Notes: a model not told the origin generated them from the sequence alone. DNA of 53,886 nucleotides from an uncultured Muribaculaceae bacterium (GCA_910585285.1 CAJUDL010000026.1:1-53886); one strand, 5' to 3'. Counted from the stretch's first letter, positions 17,928 through 26,649 are shown. Numbers and translations are program-made.

Positions 17928-18251
17928 ATGTATATCTTTCTTAGCATTCTTATCGTAATCGCATCTCTTCTCCTCATCGGAGCAGTGCTTATCCAGAAAT
18001 CGAAAGGCGGCGGTCTCGCCTCCGACTATTCAAGCGGTAACCAATATCTCGGATATCGCAAAACCACAGACTTTATCGAAAAAGCAACCTGGGGTCTTGC
18101 TATATTCATCTGCGTTATCAGCATCTGCGCTTCTTTCGCAGTGAAGACTCCCGTTAACGTGTCAAACATTCAGAACGCAGCTCCGGCTCCAAATTCTGCC
18201 GCTCCCGCTCCAGTGAATGTTCCCGCAGCTCCCGCCGCTCCGGCAAAATAA
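17928..18251 (+). CDS. secG: Preprotein translocase subunit SecG
   Basis: A 107-residue inner-membrane protein with two membrane helices (about 2-22 and 53-74) joined by the conserved cytoplasmic QKSKGGGLASDYSSGNQ loop, the SecG signature. It assists SecYE and SecA during protein export. The Ala/Pro-rich tail (80-107) is typical of Bacteroidota SecG. It is followed by a clear terminator and appears to be the last gene of this unit. Confidence 0.92.
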   Translation: MYIFLSILIVIASLLLIGAVLIQKSKGGGLASDYSSGNQYLGYRKTTDFIEKATWGLAIFICVISICASFAVKTPVNVSNIQNAAPAPNSAAPAPVNVPAAPAAPAK

Positions 18252-18285
18252 GATTCGGATTCACGCCGACAAAAGTCGGATTCCA

Positions 18286-18326
18286 TAAAAATAAAGGATT
18301 GCAGTAACTGCAATCCTTTATTTTTA
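18286..18326. terminator. Bidirectional terminator between secG and nadK
   Basis: A 14-bp perfect stem (18291-18304 with 18308-18321, loop TAA) is flanked by A on the left and T on the right, so it can stop transcripts from either convergent side. Confidence 0.9.
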
Positions 18327-18382
18327 TCCTAATTTATCTAATTTTCGAAAATTGATCTTATCTTCGAAACTCGATTCTCAAT

Positions 18383-19252
18383 TTATCTCTTTCCCCATAG
18401 CAATTTATTGCGCAGCAACCTCGCAAAGCTCGCATCCGGACGCCTGAGCGCCATCACTGAAAACTTCGCCCTGCGAATACGCAACTCATCCTTATCACAT
18501 GCCATCATAAAATACCGCCCGTCAAGACTCACACGCGAATACTCGACCCGCGAACTTGTGGTCAATCTGATTTCAGAATCCCGATCTACCACCAACGGAC
18601 GCATAGTCAGCGAATGGGGAGCAATCGGCGACAACACAGCACACTCAAGGGTCGGCATCAATATCGGACCTCCTGCTGAAAGGTTATATGCCGTAGAACC
18701 TGTCGGCGTTGCCACCACAAGCCCATCCGCCATATAGTCTGCAAGGAAATATCCATCAACCTCGGCATGCACTGTAACCATCGATGCAGTCTCTCCTCTT
18801 AACACCGCCACCTCATTGAGGGCATACGGCCAAAATTCTTCCGGCAATGCAGAGCATTCAACCTCAAGCACAGACCGTCGCTCTATCTTCCCCTTGTCAT
18901 AAGCCACCACATCCATCAGTTCATCCATCTCTTCCAGAGAATAGCTCGCAAGGAAACCGAGATGACCGGTATTTATACCCAAGATAGGGATCTCCCTGTC
19001 GCTAACCCATTGGGCTGCTTTCAGAAACGTCCCGTCGCCTCCAATACTTATCACACACTCCACACTCGCAGGAAGATTCTCTTCGGGAGGCATTCCATCT
19101 GGCACATCAACCCCGTTCTTTAAAAGATATTCATAAAAACGGGCACATACAGAAACTTCAAAGTCTCTCTCTGAAAGAGACTTGAAGAAACGCTGTAGCA
19201 ACGGGAAATATCCTTCCTGGTGACGATTGCCGAAGATCGCTATCTTTTTCAT
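18383..19252 (-). CDS. nadK: NAD kinase
   Basis: Phosphorylates NAD to NADP with ATP or polyphosphate. The 289-residue protein has the diagnostic GGDGT at 71-75 (SIGGDGTFLKAA), INTGHLGFLA, and the NAD-binding VATPTGSTAYNLSAGGP block. Its start overlaps the preceding CBS/ACT gene by 4 nt (ATGA), so translation is coupled. It converges with secG across a bidirectional terminator. Confidence 0.94.
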   Translation of the reverse strand: MKKIAIFGNRHQEGYFPLLQRFFKSLSERDFEVSVCARFYEYLLKNGVDVPDGMPPEENLPASVECVISIGGDGTFLKAAQWVSDREIPILGINTGHLGFLASYSLEEMDELMDVVAYDKGKIERRSVLEVECSALPEEFWPYALNEVAVLRGETASMVTVHAEVDGYFLADYMADGLVVATPTGSTAYNLSAGGPILMPTLECAVLSPIAPHSLTMRPLVVDRDSEIRLTTSSRVEYSRVSLDGRYFMMACDKDELRIRRAKFSVMALRRPDASFARLLRNKLLWGKR

Positions 19253-19755
19253 ACATTCATTAATGTCTTCAATTCAAGAAGCCGCAACGCTGCCATCTCA
19301 GAATCCCCGTAATCATTCCCATAAACCGACACCACTTCATATCCGTAGCGTTCAAGGCTATGCACAGTCGCCGACGGGTCATTGCGTCTTACACGAAGCG
19401 TGACACGCATACGTCCGCCATCCGCCGGAACGCTCCACAGATCCACAAGATGGGCATCCGTATCTTCTACGGCATGAGCAATACGCGACGCACTGTAATC
19501 AGCCGGAGCGCACTCCAGCGTTATCACACTGCAATCATCACGCGCCGCAATCATCCTTCCTATTCCCTCAAGAAGAGAATTCCGATCAATGACCCCAACA
19601 ACTTCGTCCTCCGCCTTGACCCCCAACTTTCCATCAGGACTATCAAGAAGACGGGGCAACACATTCACCACAGGCATATCCTCGCTCACATTCCTGTAAG
19701 GCTTGATATGTTGGGCTCCATACCCTGTTGCCATTATATCTTTTGCTCTCATCAT
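19249..19755 (-). CDS. CBS/ACT-like domain protein, coupled to nadK
   Basis: A 168-residue cytoplasmic protein. The first part resembles a CBS module (PVVNVLPRLLDSPDGKLGV, then EVVGVIDRNSLLEGI), and the second part looks ACT-like (RMRVTLRVRRNDPSATVHSLERYGYEVVSVYG). Such domains bind nucleotides or amino acids. Start ATG 19755 follows AAGG by 6 nt; an upstream in-frame TTG at 19794 is rejected. Coupling to nadK suggests, but does not prove, a sensory role around NAD(P) metabolism. Confidence 0.75.
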   Translation of the reverse strand: MMRAKDIMATGYGAQHIKPYRNVSEDMPVVNVLPRLLDSPDGKLGVKAEDEVVGVIDRNSLLEGIGRMIAARDDCSVITLECAPADYSASRIAHAVEDTDAHLVDLWSVPADGGRMRVTLRVRRNDPSATVHSLERYGYEVVSVYGNDYGDSEMAALRLLELKTLMNV

Positions 19756-20130
19756 ATCCCTTGTTTTACTTAATTTAAGTTTCGCAAGCTTCAACTTAAA
19801 GTTTAAGAGTTTATAAGTTTAAAAGTTTATCCGGTTCGACTCGGTTTGAGCTATGTACTTATATCGCGACAAACCAATAAACTTATAAACTGCGCATAGC
19901 GCAAATAAACTTATAAACTTCAACTTTACGCTTGCGAAAGTTGAATTATTTAATTATTCCGAAAAAATTTCCTAAATTTGCATTCGGAATTGCAGAGAAG
20001 CATAAACCATTCCGGTTTAAGGTCTCCTTTATATTATTTTAACGAAAGAAGAAACATTATTCCTCTTCATGATGCAAAGTTACAAATAATATGCCAATTT
20101 CATAAAATGATTTTAGAAGCTTCTTAAATA
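19756..20130. other. AT-rich divergent gap with short repeats
   Basis: No gene is seen. The gap separates the divergent nadK and pdxJ units. It holds direct repeats of AATAAACTTATAAAC (19876-19890 and 19904-19918) around a small TGCGCATAGCGCA hairpin, and inverted copies of a motif ending CTTGCGAAA. A plus-strand -7-like TAAATTTG (19973-19980) could serve pdxJ and a minus-strand TAACTTTG (20082-20075) could serve the CBS/nadK pair; neither has a clear -33 box. Confidence 0.6.
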
Positions 20131-20844
20131 ATGACGCGTCTTAGTGTAAATATAAATAAAGTTGCGACACTGCGCAATGCCAGAGGCGAGAACATACCTG
20201 ATGTTGTAAGATTCGCCATTGACTGCGAACGCTTCGGAGCGCAGGGAATCACTGTCCATCCGCGCCCGGATGAACGTCATATAACGCATAAGGATGTGTA
20301 TGACCTCCGCAAAGTTGTCACAACTGAATTCAATATCGAAGGCTACCCCTCCGACGACTTCATGCGTATGGTCATCGAAGTGGCTCCGGAACAAGTCACG
20401 CTTGTTCCCGACGCTCCCGGCGTGCTGACTTCAAACGCAGGATGGGATGTTCTTGCCAACTCAGAATTTCTCACCGGTATCGTAACCCGCTTGCGCCAAG
20501 CCGGAATCCGCAGTTCAATCTTTGTTGATGCCGATCCGATTCAAGTTAAAGAAGCCGCCCGCATAGGTGCAGACAGAGTGGAACTTTACACAAAGCCCTA
20601 CGCCGACTTATATCCTGAAAATCCGGAAAAAGCCGTTGCGGCATTCGCTGAGGCTTCATCCGAAACCCTCAAACGCGGCATCGGTCTCAACGCAGGTCAC
20701 GACCTCAACCTCCAAAACCTCTCATTCTTCCAGAAGCACCTTCCTCTGCTCGATGAAGTAAGCATCGGTCATGCGATCATCTCCGATGCCCTTTATCTCG
20801 GCATTGAACGCACCATCCGCGAATACCTCTCCTGCCTGCGCTAA
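20131..20844 (+). CDS. pdxJ: Pyridoxine 5'-phosphate synthase
   Basis: Condenses 1-deoxyxylulose-5-phosphate and 3-amino-2-oxopropyl phosphate in the DXP-dependent vitamin B6 pathway. The 237-residue protein shows the PdxJ blocks LSVNINKVATLRNARG, GITVHPRPDERHI (phosphate/base binding), EVAPEQVTLVPDAPG, and the C-terminal GLNAGHDLN and EVSIGHAIISDAL. It leads an operon with exbB, exbD and a TonB protein, an order frequent in Bacteroidales. Confidence 0.94.
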   Translation: MTRLSVNINKVATLRNARGENIPDVVRFAIDCERFGAQGITVHPRPDERHITHKDVYDLRKVVTTEFNIEGYPSDDFMRMVIEVAPEQVTLVPDAPGVLTSNAGWDVLANSEFLTGIVTRLRQAGIRSSIFVDADPIQVKEAARIGADRVELYTKPYADLYPENPEKAVAAFAEASSETLKRGIGLNAGHDLNLQNLSFFQKHLPLLDEVSIGHAIISDALYLGIERTIREYLSCLR

Positions 20845-20900
20845 AGATCGCAAGCAAGCGCGAATTGAATAAAAATTTAATTAAAAATAAAGAATAAGCT

Positions 20901-21533
20901 ATGACCCAGTCAACACTTTCATTCTGGTCGCTTGTAATGGATGGCGGTTACATCATGATTCCGCTCGCTATCCTACTCATCGTCACAATCTACGTCTTCA
21001 CAGAGCGTTGCATTGCTATAAACCGAGCTTCCAAAGAAGACAGCACCTTCATGAACCGCATCCGCGACTATGTTCACGAAGGCGACATTGATTCCGCTTT
21101 CAATCTCTGCAAGAAGACCGACACTCCATATGCCAGACTTATCCAGAAAGGACTCACACGCATTGGGCGTCCTATGAACGACGTGCTCGTAGCAATCGAA
21201 AATACAGGCAATATCGAAGTAGCCCAGCTCGGCAAAGGCTTCCCCTGGCTCTCCACAACCGCAGCAGGAGCCCCTATGCTCGGATTCCTCGGAACTGTGG
21301 TCGGTATGATCCAGGCATTCTTCTCCCTCGCAAGCGCAGGCACCTCCGCCAACATCACTGTCCTTTCCAGCGGCATCTACCAGGCGTTGGTCACTACTGT
21401 CGCAGGTCTCGTGGTTGGCATCATCGCCCTTTTCGCATACAACTACCTCGTAGCCCGAGTCAACCGGGTCATGAACTCTCTTGAGACCAAAACGATGGAA
21501 TTTATGGACCTCCTCAACGAGCCTGTAGCATAA
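20901..21533 (+). CDS. exbB: MotA/TolQ/ExbB proton channel protein
   Basis: A 210-residue inner-membrane protein with one N-terminal membrane helix (about 14-32), a cytoplasmic domain, and two helices in the conserved C-terminal part (GAPMLGFLGTVVGMIQAF and ALVTTVAGLVVGIIALFAYN). With ExbD it uses the proton gradient to energise TonB. It is followed after 5 nt by exbD, so the products are made together. Confidence 0.92.
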   Translation: MTQSTLSFWSLVMDGGYIMIPLAILLIVTIYVFTERCIAINRASKEDSTFMNRIRDYVHEGDIDSAFNLCKKTDTPYARLIQKGLTRIGRPMNDVLVAIENTGNIEVAQLGKGFPWLSTTAAGAPMLGFLGTVVGMIQAFFSLASAGTSANITVLSSGIYQALVTTVAGLVVGIIALFAYNYLVARVNRVMNSLETKTMEFMDLLNEPVA

Positions 21534-21538
21534 CAGAT

Positions 21539-21985
21539 ATGGCACTCAAACGCAATTTCCAATCATTGGAGACGTTCTCCATGTCGTCTATGACAGACGT
21601 GATCTTTCTTCTGCTCATATTCTTCATGGTCACCTCCACCATCATATTCCCTGCCGCCATAGATGTCAATCTCCCGCAAAGCAGCGAACAGACATCTCTC
21701 AAACCGGTAACAGAAGTCTATATTGACGCAGACAAGACGATATATCTTGTCGAAGACCGCAACGATTCTACCCAAACCCTTTCATCTCCTGTCGCCATCA
21801 CTCTCGACGAACTCGCAGGCAGACTCACCGCAATCCAGCAGAAAGATTCCCTGCGCTCTATCGCTCTTTATGCCGACAGTCTTGTTGATTATGGCAAAGT
21901 TGTAGGCATTCTCGACATGGCAGCACGTCAGAACCTCAAAATGGTGCTCGCCACCCGTGCTAAAGCTCCTGCTGCCGCCAAATAA
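21539..21985 (+). CDS. exbD: ExbD/TolR-family biopolymer transport protein
   Basis: A 148-residue protein with a short cytoplasmic N-terminus, one membrane helix (about 19-38) and a periplasmic domain. The conserved Asp in MTDVIFLLLIFFMV at the start of the helix is the proton-relay residue of the family. It partners the adjacent ExbB. Confidence 0.92.
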   Translation: MALKRNFQSLETFSMSSMTDVIFLLLIFFMVTSTIIFPAAIDVNLPQSSEQTSLKPVTEVYIDADKTIYLVEDRNDSTQTLSSPVAITLDELAGRLTAIQQKDSLRSIALYADSLVDYGKVVGILDMAARQNLKMVLATRAKAPAAAK

Positions 21986-22038
21986 GATATCAATCCAGAG
22001 AGGCAGTCGCAAGCGGCTGCAAAACCAATATACGGAAC

Positions 22039-22776
22039 ATGAACAGACAGCAAAAAGACCAGGCAACAGCCGCAGTCATCACATTCGTGGCAATGCTGAT
22101 CATTCTTCTCTCGCTATTCCTGGGTGGTGTCACCTTCGACCGCGAGCAACTCGCAGTGCAGTCTACCCCGGAACTAATGAATGAAGAAGAACTCTTTCTT
22201 GAACCTGAGATCCTCAAAGATCTCGGAGAGGAAGATGCTGTCCATAACGACGCTCCCTCCGAAGCATTCAAAGGAGAACCCGAACCGGCTGAGACCGACA
22301 ACACAAAGCTTGTGGTCAAAGGGGAGAATCCAAAACCCGCCCCTCCGGTAGAGAAACTTGTGAGCACAAAGAAAGAAAGCCCCGTTAAAGCCACAGAGCC
22401 CACAATCAGCAAAGAGGAGAAACAGAAAGTCACATCATCTGTAGCAAAAGGCTTCTCTTCACGCAACGGCTCTGCCGAAGGCACAAGCGGCTCAGCCGGC
22501 GCCGGAGGCACCGGCATGGGCATCACCGGAAACGCATCGGGACGCACCTTCAAGGGTTGTCCGAAACCGGATGTAACGCTCCGCAACAAAACCACGGTAA
22601 CCGTCTCCGTCGTGATTGATGCCGACGGCAACGTCACCACTGCCAAAGCATCCGGAGGCTCATCAGCCGCAATTCGCCGCGCCTGCGAGCAAGCAGCCCG
22701 TGGAGCAAAATGGAGCGCCAAGAAAGGCGCAGGCGAAACCCGCGGCTCAATCACCTTCACCATCACCCCCCGCTAA
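22039..22776 (+). CDS. TonB/TolA-like energy transducer
   Basis: A 245-residue protein with one N-terminal membrane anchor (about 9-30), a long acidic, Pro/Lys-rich periplasmic spacer (about 60-150), a Gly-rich hinge (about 150-170) and a TonB-like C-terminal domain (VTVSVVIDADGNVTTAKA). It should transmit ExbBD energy to outer-membrane receptors. Operon position after exbB and exbD supports this; whether it acts as TonB or TolA is not resolved. Confidence 0.85.
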   Translation: MNRQQKDQATAAVITFVAMLIILLSLFLGGVTFDREQLAVQSTPELMNEEELFLEPEILKDLGEEDAVHNDAPSEAFKGEPEPAETDNTKLVVKGENPKPAPPVEKLVSTKKESPVKATEPTISKEEKQKVTSSVAKGFSSRNGSAEGTSGSAGAGGTGMGITGNASGRTFKGCPKPDVTLRNKTTVTVSVVIDADGNVTTAKASGGSSAAIRRACEQAARGAKWSAKKGAGETRGSITFTITPR

Positions 22777-22822
22777 AACCCATTAAACCACACCACCCTC
22801 ACCTCTCCCATTCACCGCTCCA

Positions 22823-22877
22823 CCATCCCCTATCCCCATCCATCCCCATCTCGCCCCATTCCTCCCCATCTTAGCCC
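22823..22877 (-). repeat. Second GGGG-rich low-complexity stretch
   Basis: The minus strand has five or more GGGG runs with loops of 3-7 nt (a G-quadruplex pattern), resembling 9925-10050. It lies downstream of the TonB gene and just before the promoter of the structured RNA. Confidence 0.75.
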
Positions 22878-22908
22878 CAAAAAAATTCTTTTTTCTCAAA
22901 AATTTTCG

Positions 22909-22916
22909 TATCTTTG
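22909..22916 (+). promoter_or_regulatory. -7 promoter box of the structured RNA
   Basis: TATCTTTG matches the Bacteroidota -7 consensus. The -33 region is a T-rich run near 22888-22894 rather than an exact TTTG, so the match is partial. A start near 22923 is predicted. Confidence 0.6.
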
Positions 22917-22922
22917 CATAAA

Positions 22923-23384
22923 ATTTAGGCTTTTCGCCTAAAAGATTGATTGCACGCCATGTGCATAAATTCGTCAAATTCAGCGCAAACACTCTGTAAC
23001 TGCATAATATATAGCAAGATATATTATCATGCAGGAATAGATGTCTTTCCCTTTACTCATACTGCAACCATATAAATTAAGGCATCTATCATTTCAGATA
23101 GAGCACATGTTATATCTCCATTCTTCCTGCCGATTATAAATAAGGAAGATTTTAGAGTATGACTCGCCTGTCATACTTTACTCCAACAAACAAGGCAATA
23201 GCTAAGATAAATAAACATAGATTTCGCAAAATGATCTATGCTCTTCGTCGCGTCCGTTTTGCGGGCATAACGAAGAAATCGAAGCGGGGATTTGCGAAAC
23301 CCCCCACTCCGATTCTGAAAAATGAATACAAATCGAAAATTGTGAGGATCAGGAGGTCTGTGAAGATCTCCTGATCTTTTTTTT
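22923..23384 (+). ncRNA. Candidate structured noncoding RNA, about 460 nt
   Basis: The interval has a promoter-like box at its start, a strong terminator at its end and no convincing gene. It folds into at least nine helices by inspection: 22924-22942; 22951-22965; 23000-23034 (CTGCA plus AU-rich arm, small bulge); 23085-23102 (TCTATC/GATAGA); 23122-23149; 23153-23180 (11 bp, loop TCGCCT); 23216-23240 (CATAGAT/ATCTATG); 23243-23275 (CTTCGT/ACGAAG outside GTCCG/CGGGC); 23277-23314 (AATCG/CGATT outside GGGG/CCCC). Two spacers stay open (23181-23215 and 23315-23346). A 71-codon frame at 23159 starts inside the 11-bp helix and resembles nothing known. It lacks RNase P, tmRNA and SRP RNA core sequences. 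Confidence 0.65.
23347..23384 (+). terminator. Terminator of the structured RNA
   Basis: A 12-bp stem (23347-23358 with 23365-23376; outer nine pairs GATCAGGAG/CTCCTGATC) is followed by eight T. Confidence 0.93.
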
Positions 23385-23388
23385 ACAG

Positions 23389-23420
23389 AAAACGCCCAAC
23401 GGATACTCCGGCGGGCGTTT
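23389..23420. terminator. Second terminator, mainly for the CoA-transferase gene
   Basis: AAACGCCC pairs with GGGCGTTT around an inner CGG/CCG. On the minus strand a T-rich tail follows, ending the CoA-transferase transcript; the plus side follows the RNA terminator by 5 nt. Confidence 0.8.
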
Positions 23421-23463
23421 AAAGGTTTTATAAGCGATTGTTTTATTGAGAATCCTGAATCTA

Positions 23464-24957
23464 TTATGCGAATTTAGAAAAATCTGCCTCAAGCATGTCG
23501 CCCTTCTCGCTGAATGCCTGATGCAGCGCGAATGCAGCGCCAAGCGTATGAGGAGTGTGACCTCCCTTGGATAGCTTGAGATAATCCCACATAAGCTCCT
23601 TATACATCGGGTGAACGCAATTCTCGATAATAGTCTCGGCACGCTGACGCGGATCCTTGCCGCGAAGATCAGCCACACCCTGCTCTGTAGCAAGAATCTT
23701 AACTGAGTGCTCGCTGTGGTCGAGGTGTGACACCATAGGAACGATCGTAGAGATCTTGCCGCCTTTCTGAATCGACGGGCAAGAGAATATCGAAAGGTAG
23801 GCATTGCGACAGAAGTCTGCAGAACCGCCGATACCGTTCATCATCTTGGTGCCGAGCACGTGGGTTGAGTTTACATTGCCGAAGATGTCAGCCTCAAGCG
23901 CAGTGTTCATGGCGATGAGACCAAGTCGACGCACGATCTCGGGGCTGTTTGAGATCTCGCCCGGACGCATAAGCACCTTGTCGCGGAAGAAATCAATATT
24001 CTCCATGAAATGAAGCATCGCATCGTCAGAGAATGTCAGGGCGCAGGTTGATGCGAACTTACATCTTCCCTCCTCCATCAGATGCATCACTGCATCCTGG
24101 ATAACCTCGGTATACATCTCGAACTGGGGAATCTCCGGATTCTCTCCAAGACCATAAAGCACAGCGTTTGCCACATTGCCCACACCGCTCTGAATCGGAA
24201 GGAATTCCTTAGGGATTCTTCCCTCACGCAGCTGCGAGGCAAGGAAGTGACAGATGTTCTCACTGATACGCTGGCTGACTTCGTCAGGAGCCGTGAAAGG
24301 CTTGATGCTCTCTGAAGCATTGGAGGGCACTACGCCGATGATCTTTTTCGGATCTATCTTGAGCACTGTGCTGCCGATACGGTCAGACGGCTTGTAGATA
24401 GGAATCTCGCGACGATGAGGCGGATCCAATGGAACATAATTATCGTGGAATCCACGGAAAGAATTATGATAATATGAAGAATACTCGATAATAACCTTCT
24501 TGGCGAGCTGTGCGATCGTGGGGCTCATGCCAAGACCTGCGCCGAGGATCACCTCACCGTTAGGACTCATCTCAGTAGCCTCTATAATAGCTACATCTAT
24601 GTCACCGTAAAAACCATAACGAAGATCCTGAGACAGATGACTCAGATGCAGATCGAAATAATTCGTTTCCGCTGAGTTGAGTGACTTACGCATATCGCCA
24701 TGACTCTGATAGGGAGTACGGATTGCAACTGCGTTGGCACGTGCGAGCTCGCCATCAACATGATCATTAGTGGATGCACCGGAGAACACATTGATTTTAA
24801 ATGGCTTACCCTCCTCATGAAGTTTCTTGGCGCGTTCAGCCAATGCTACTGTCACTACCTTGGGAGTACCGGAAGCGGTGAAGCCCGAGAAAGCTACGTT
24901 ATCACCGTTCTTGATATAACTTGCGGCCTCTTCTGCCGTAATAAATGGGATACTCAT
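23464..24957 (-). CDS. Acetyl-CoA hydrolase/transferase (acetate CoA-transferase)
   Basis: A 497-residue class I CoA-transferase of the AarC/Cat1 group. It shows FSGFTASGTPK near the N-terminus, the catalytic region FEMYTEVIQD carrying the Glu that forms the glutamyl-CoA thioester, and the CoA-binding loop MMNGIGGSADF. The usual reaction moves CoA between succinate, propionate or acetate acyl groups, fitting the succinate/acetate fermentation of Bacteroidales. It stands alone, with its own terminator at 23389-23420. Confidence 0.88.
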   Translation of the reverse strand: MSIPFITAEEAASYIKNGDNVAFSGFTASGTPKVVTVALAERAKKLHEEGKPFKINVFSGASTNDHVDGELARANAVAIRTPYQSHGDMRKSLNSAETNYFDLHLSHLSQDLRYGFYGDIDVAIIEATEMSPNGEVILGAGLGMSPTIAQLAKKVIIEYSSYYHNSFRGFHDNYVPLDPPHRREIPIYKPSDRIGSTVLKIDPKKIIGVVPSNASESIKPFTAPDEVSQRISENICHFLASQLREGRIPKEFLPIQSGVGNVANAVLYGLGENPEIPQFEMYTEVIQDAVMHLMEEGRCKFASTCALTFSDDAMLHFMENIDFFRDKVLMRPGEISNSPEIVRRLGLIAMNTALEADIFGNVNSTHVLGTKMMNGIGGSADFCRNAYLSIFSCPSIQKGGKISTIVPMVSHLDHSEHSVKILATEQGVADLRGKDPRQRAETIIENCVHPMYKELMWDYLKLSKGGHTPHTLGAAFALHQAFSEKGDMLEADFSKFA

Positions 24958-25011
24958 GATGTAACGTTATTAGATTTATGGTTCTTTCTTTTTCTTAATT
25001 GTTCTGAAAAA

Positions 25012-25043
25012 ATTGCTTTAGTTTGAGCAATTATGTAATTTTG
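25012..25043 (+). promoter_or_regulatory. Promoter of miaB
   Basis: ATTG (25012-25015), a 20-nt spacer and TAATTTTG (25036-25043). The predicted start near 25050 places ATG 25062 as first codon and excludes the in-frame TTG at 25023. Confidence 0.65.
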
Positions 25044-25061
25044 CACAAAAGTAATAAATTT

Positions 25062-26456
25062 ATGCAAGAAAATACTATAAAGAGTAGATTTTTTATTCCA
25101 AATAACGATAAAAATTGCACGCTTTCAAAGAAAGTGCGCATTGAAACATACGGTTGCCAGATGAATGTCGCTGATTCTGAGGTAGTGGCGGCTATGATGG
25201 AGATGGCTGGTTATGAAACCACCGAAAATGATGCGCAAGCAGCCGCTGTGCTCCTGAACACTTGCTCGATCCGCGATAACGCGGAACAGAAGATATACTC
25301 CCGGATCGCATACTGGAATTCCATGCGTCGCAAGTTAGGACGCAATATAATCATCGGCGTGATTGGCTGCATGGCTGAGCGTCTGAAGCAGGAACTGATC
25401 GAGAAACACGGCGTAGACATCGTTGCTGGTCCGGATGCCTATCTTGACCTCCCAAACCTTGTGGCAGCTGCCGAAACCGGTGCACCTGCAATCAATATCG
25501 AGCTCTCCACCACTGAAACCTATCGCGACATTGTGCCGCGTAGGATTGGTTCCAATGGTGTGTCAGGATTCATCTCGATTATGCGTGGCTGCAACAATTT
25601 CTGCTCCTACTGCATCGTGCCCTACACCCGAGGACGCGAACGCTCCCGCGAGCCGCAGAGCATCCTCCGCGAACTCGCCGACCTCCACTCCAGAGGCTTC
25701 AAGGAAGTGACCCTTCTCGGGCAGAATGTCAACAGCTATAACTTTGCCCCCGACGGAGAGACACCGGTTGATTTCCCGGCATTGCTGGAGATGGTAGCGC
25801 AGGCAGCTCCCGACATGCGCATACGCTTCACCACCTCCCACCCCAAAGACATGAGCGACCGCACACTTGAGGTTGTGGCGAAGTATCCCAACATCGCGCG
25901 TCACATCCACCTCCCGGTGCAGAGCGGCAGCAACTCGGTGCTGAAAGCGATGAACCGCAAATATACCCGCGAATGGTATCTCGACCGCGTAGCGGCGATA
26001 CGCCGCATCATACCCGATGCCGGACTCTCCACCGACATGTTCACCGGTTTCCACAATGAAAGCGAGGAAGACTTCCAACAGACGCTGTCTTTGATGCGCG
26101 AAGCCGGTTTCGATTCTGCATTCATGTTCAAATACTCCGAACGACCCGGCACACTCGCCAGCCGCGAAATGCCCGACAACATCCCCGAAGACGTAAAAAT
26201 CGAACGCCTCAACCGCATGATCGCCCTGCAAAACGAGCTTTCCCTTGAAAGCAACCGCCGCGACATCGGCAAAGAATTCGAAGTCCTGATAGAAGGCACA
26301 TCAAAACGCAACGCCAACGAGCTCTTCGGCAGAACCTCCCAAAACAAAGTTGCCGTCTTCCCCGCCTCCGGCCATCGTCCCGGCGACTTCGTCCGTGTCC
26401 GCATCCTCTCTGCCACCTCCGCCACCCTCCTCGCCGAGCTGATTTCCCCAGAGTAA
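25062..26456 (+). CDS. miaB: tRNA-2-methylthio-N6-dimethylallyladenosine synthase
   Basis: A radical SAM methylthiotransferase that adds the 2-methylthio group to i6A37 of tRNAs reading UNN codons. From ATG 25062 it has 464 residues. An N-terminal UPF0004 domain starts with IETYGCQMNVADSE and supplies three Cys for the auxiliary cluster (GCQMN, NTCSIRD, GCMAE). The radical SAM motif is CNNFCSYC in RGCNNFCSYCIVPYTRG, and a C-terminal TRAM domain follows (about 385-462). It is transcribed alone from its own promoter. Confidence 0.94.
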   Translation: MQENTIKSRFFIPNNDKNCTLSKKVRIETYGCQMNVADSEVVAAMMEMAGYETTENDAQAAAVLLNTCSIRDNAEQKIYSRIAYWNSMRRKLGRNIIIGVIGCMAERLKQELIEKHGVDIVAGPDAYLDLPNLVAAAETGAPAINIELSTTETYRDIVPRRIGSNGVSGFISIMRGCNNFCSYCIVPYTRGRERSREPQSILRELADLHSRGFKEVTLLGQNVNSYNFAPDGETPVDFPALLEMVAQAAPDMRIRFTTSHPKDMSDRTLEVVAKYPNIARHIHLPVQSGSNSVLKAMNRKYTREWYLDRVAAIRRIIPDAGLSTDMFTGFHNESEEDFQQTLSLMREAGFDSAFMFKYSERPGTLASREMPDNIPEDVKIERLNRMIALQNELSLESNRRDIGKEFEVLIEGTSKRNANELFGRTSQNKVAVFPASGHRPGDFVRVRILSATSATLLAELISPE

Positions 26457-26478
26457 TACCGCCACAGATATCATTCCC

Positions 26479-26510
26479 GGGAGGAAGACCGCCTTGGCAG
26501 TCTTCCTCCC
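26479..26510. repeat. 11-bp inverted repeat after miaB, with two smaller hairpins
   Basis: GGGAGGAAGAC (26479-26489) pairs with GTCTTCCTCCC (26500-26510). It is followed by CCGGC/GCCGG (near 26514-26526) and GGCAC/GTGCC (near 26536-26549). None has a T tail, so they are not standard terminators. Confidence 0.8.
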
Positions 26511-26580
26511 CCTCCGGCGCAGCCGGTTGAGTGAAGGCACCTCGGTGCCACGTCCACCGTCAATCCCTTTCCATAAATAA

Positions 26581-26622
26581 AACTAACGCATAAATTCCCC
26601 ATTGGGAATTTATGCGTTAGTT
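26581..26622. terminator. 19-bp hairpin between convergent miaB and BspA-like gene
   Basis: A perfect 19-bp stem with loop CATT (26581-26599 and 26604-26622). On the minus strand it is followed by a TTTTATTTA tail, so it best serves the BspA-like gene, though it can stop both strands. Confidence 0.85.
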
Positions 26623-26649
26623 TGCTATCTGTATTTACCCGAGAAATAC

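Noticed and set aside
23159..23374. 71-codon plus-strand frame in the structured region
   Set aside because: Its start lies in an 11-bp helix, the product is Lys/Arg-rich without a family, and the folding explains the sequence better.
22917..23384. RNase P, tmRNA or SRP RNA
   Set aside because: None of their conserved core strings is present.
24700..25026. Plus-strand frame of 108 codons
   Set aside because: Antisense to the CoA-transferase gene and without support.
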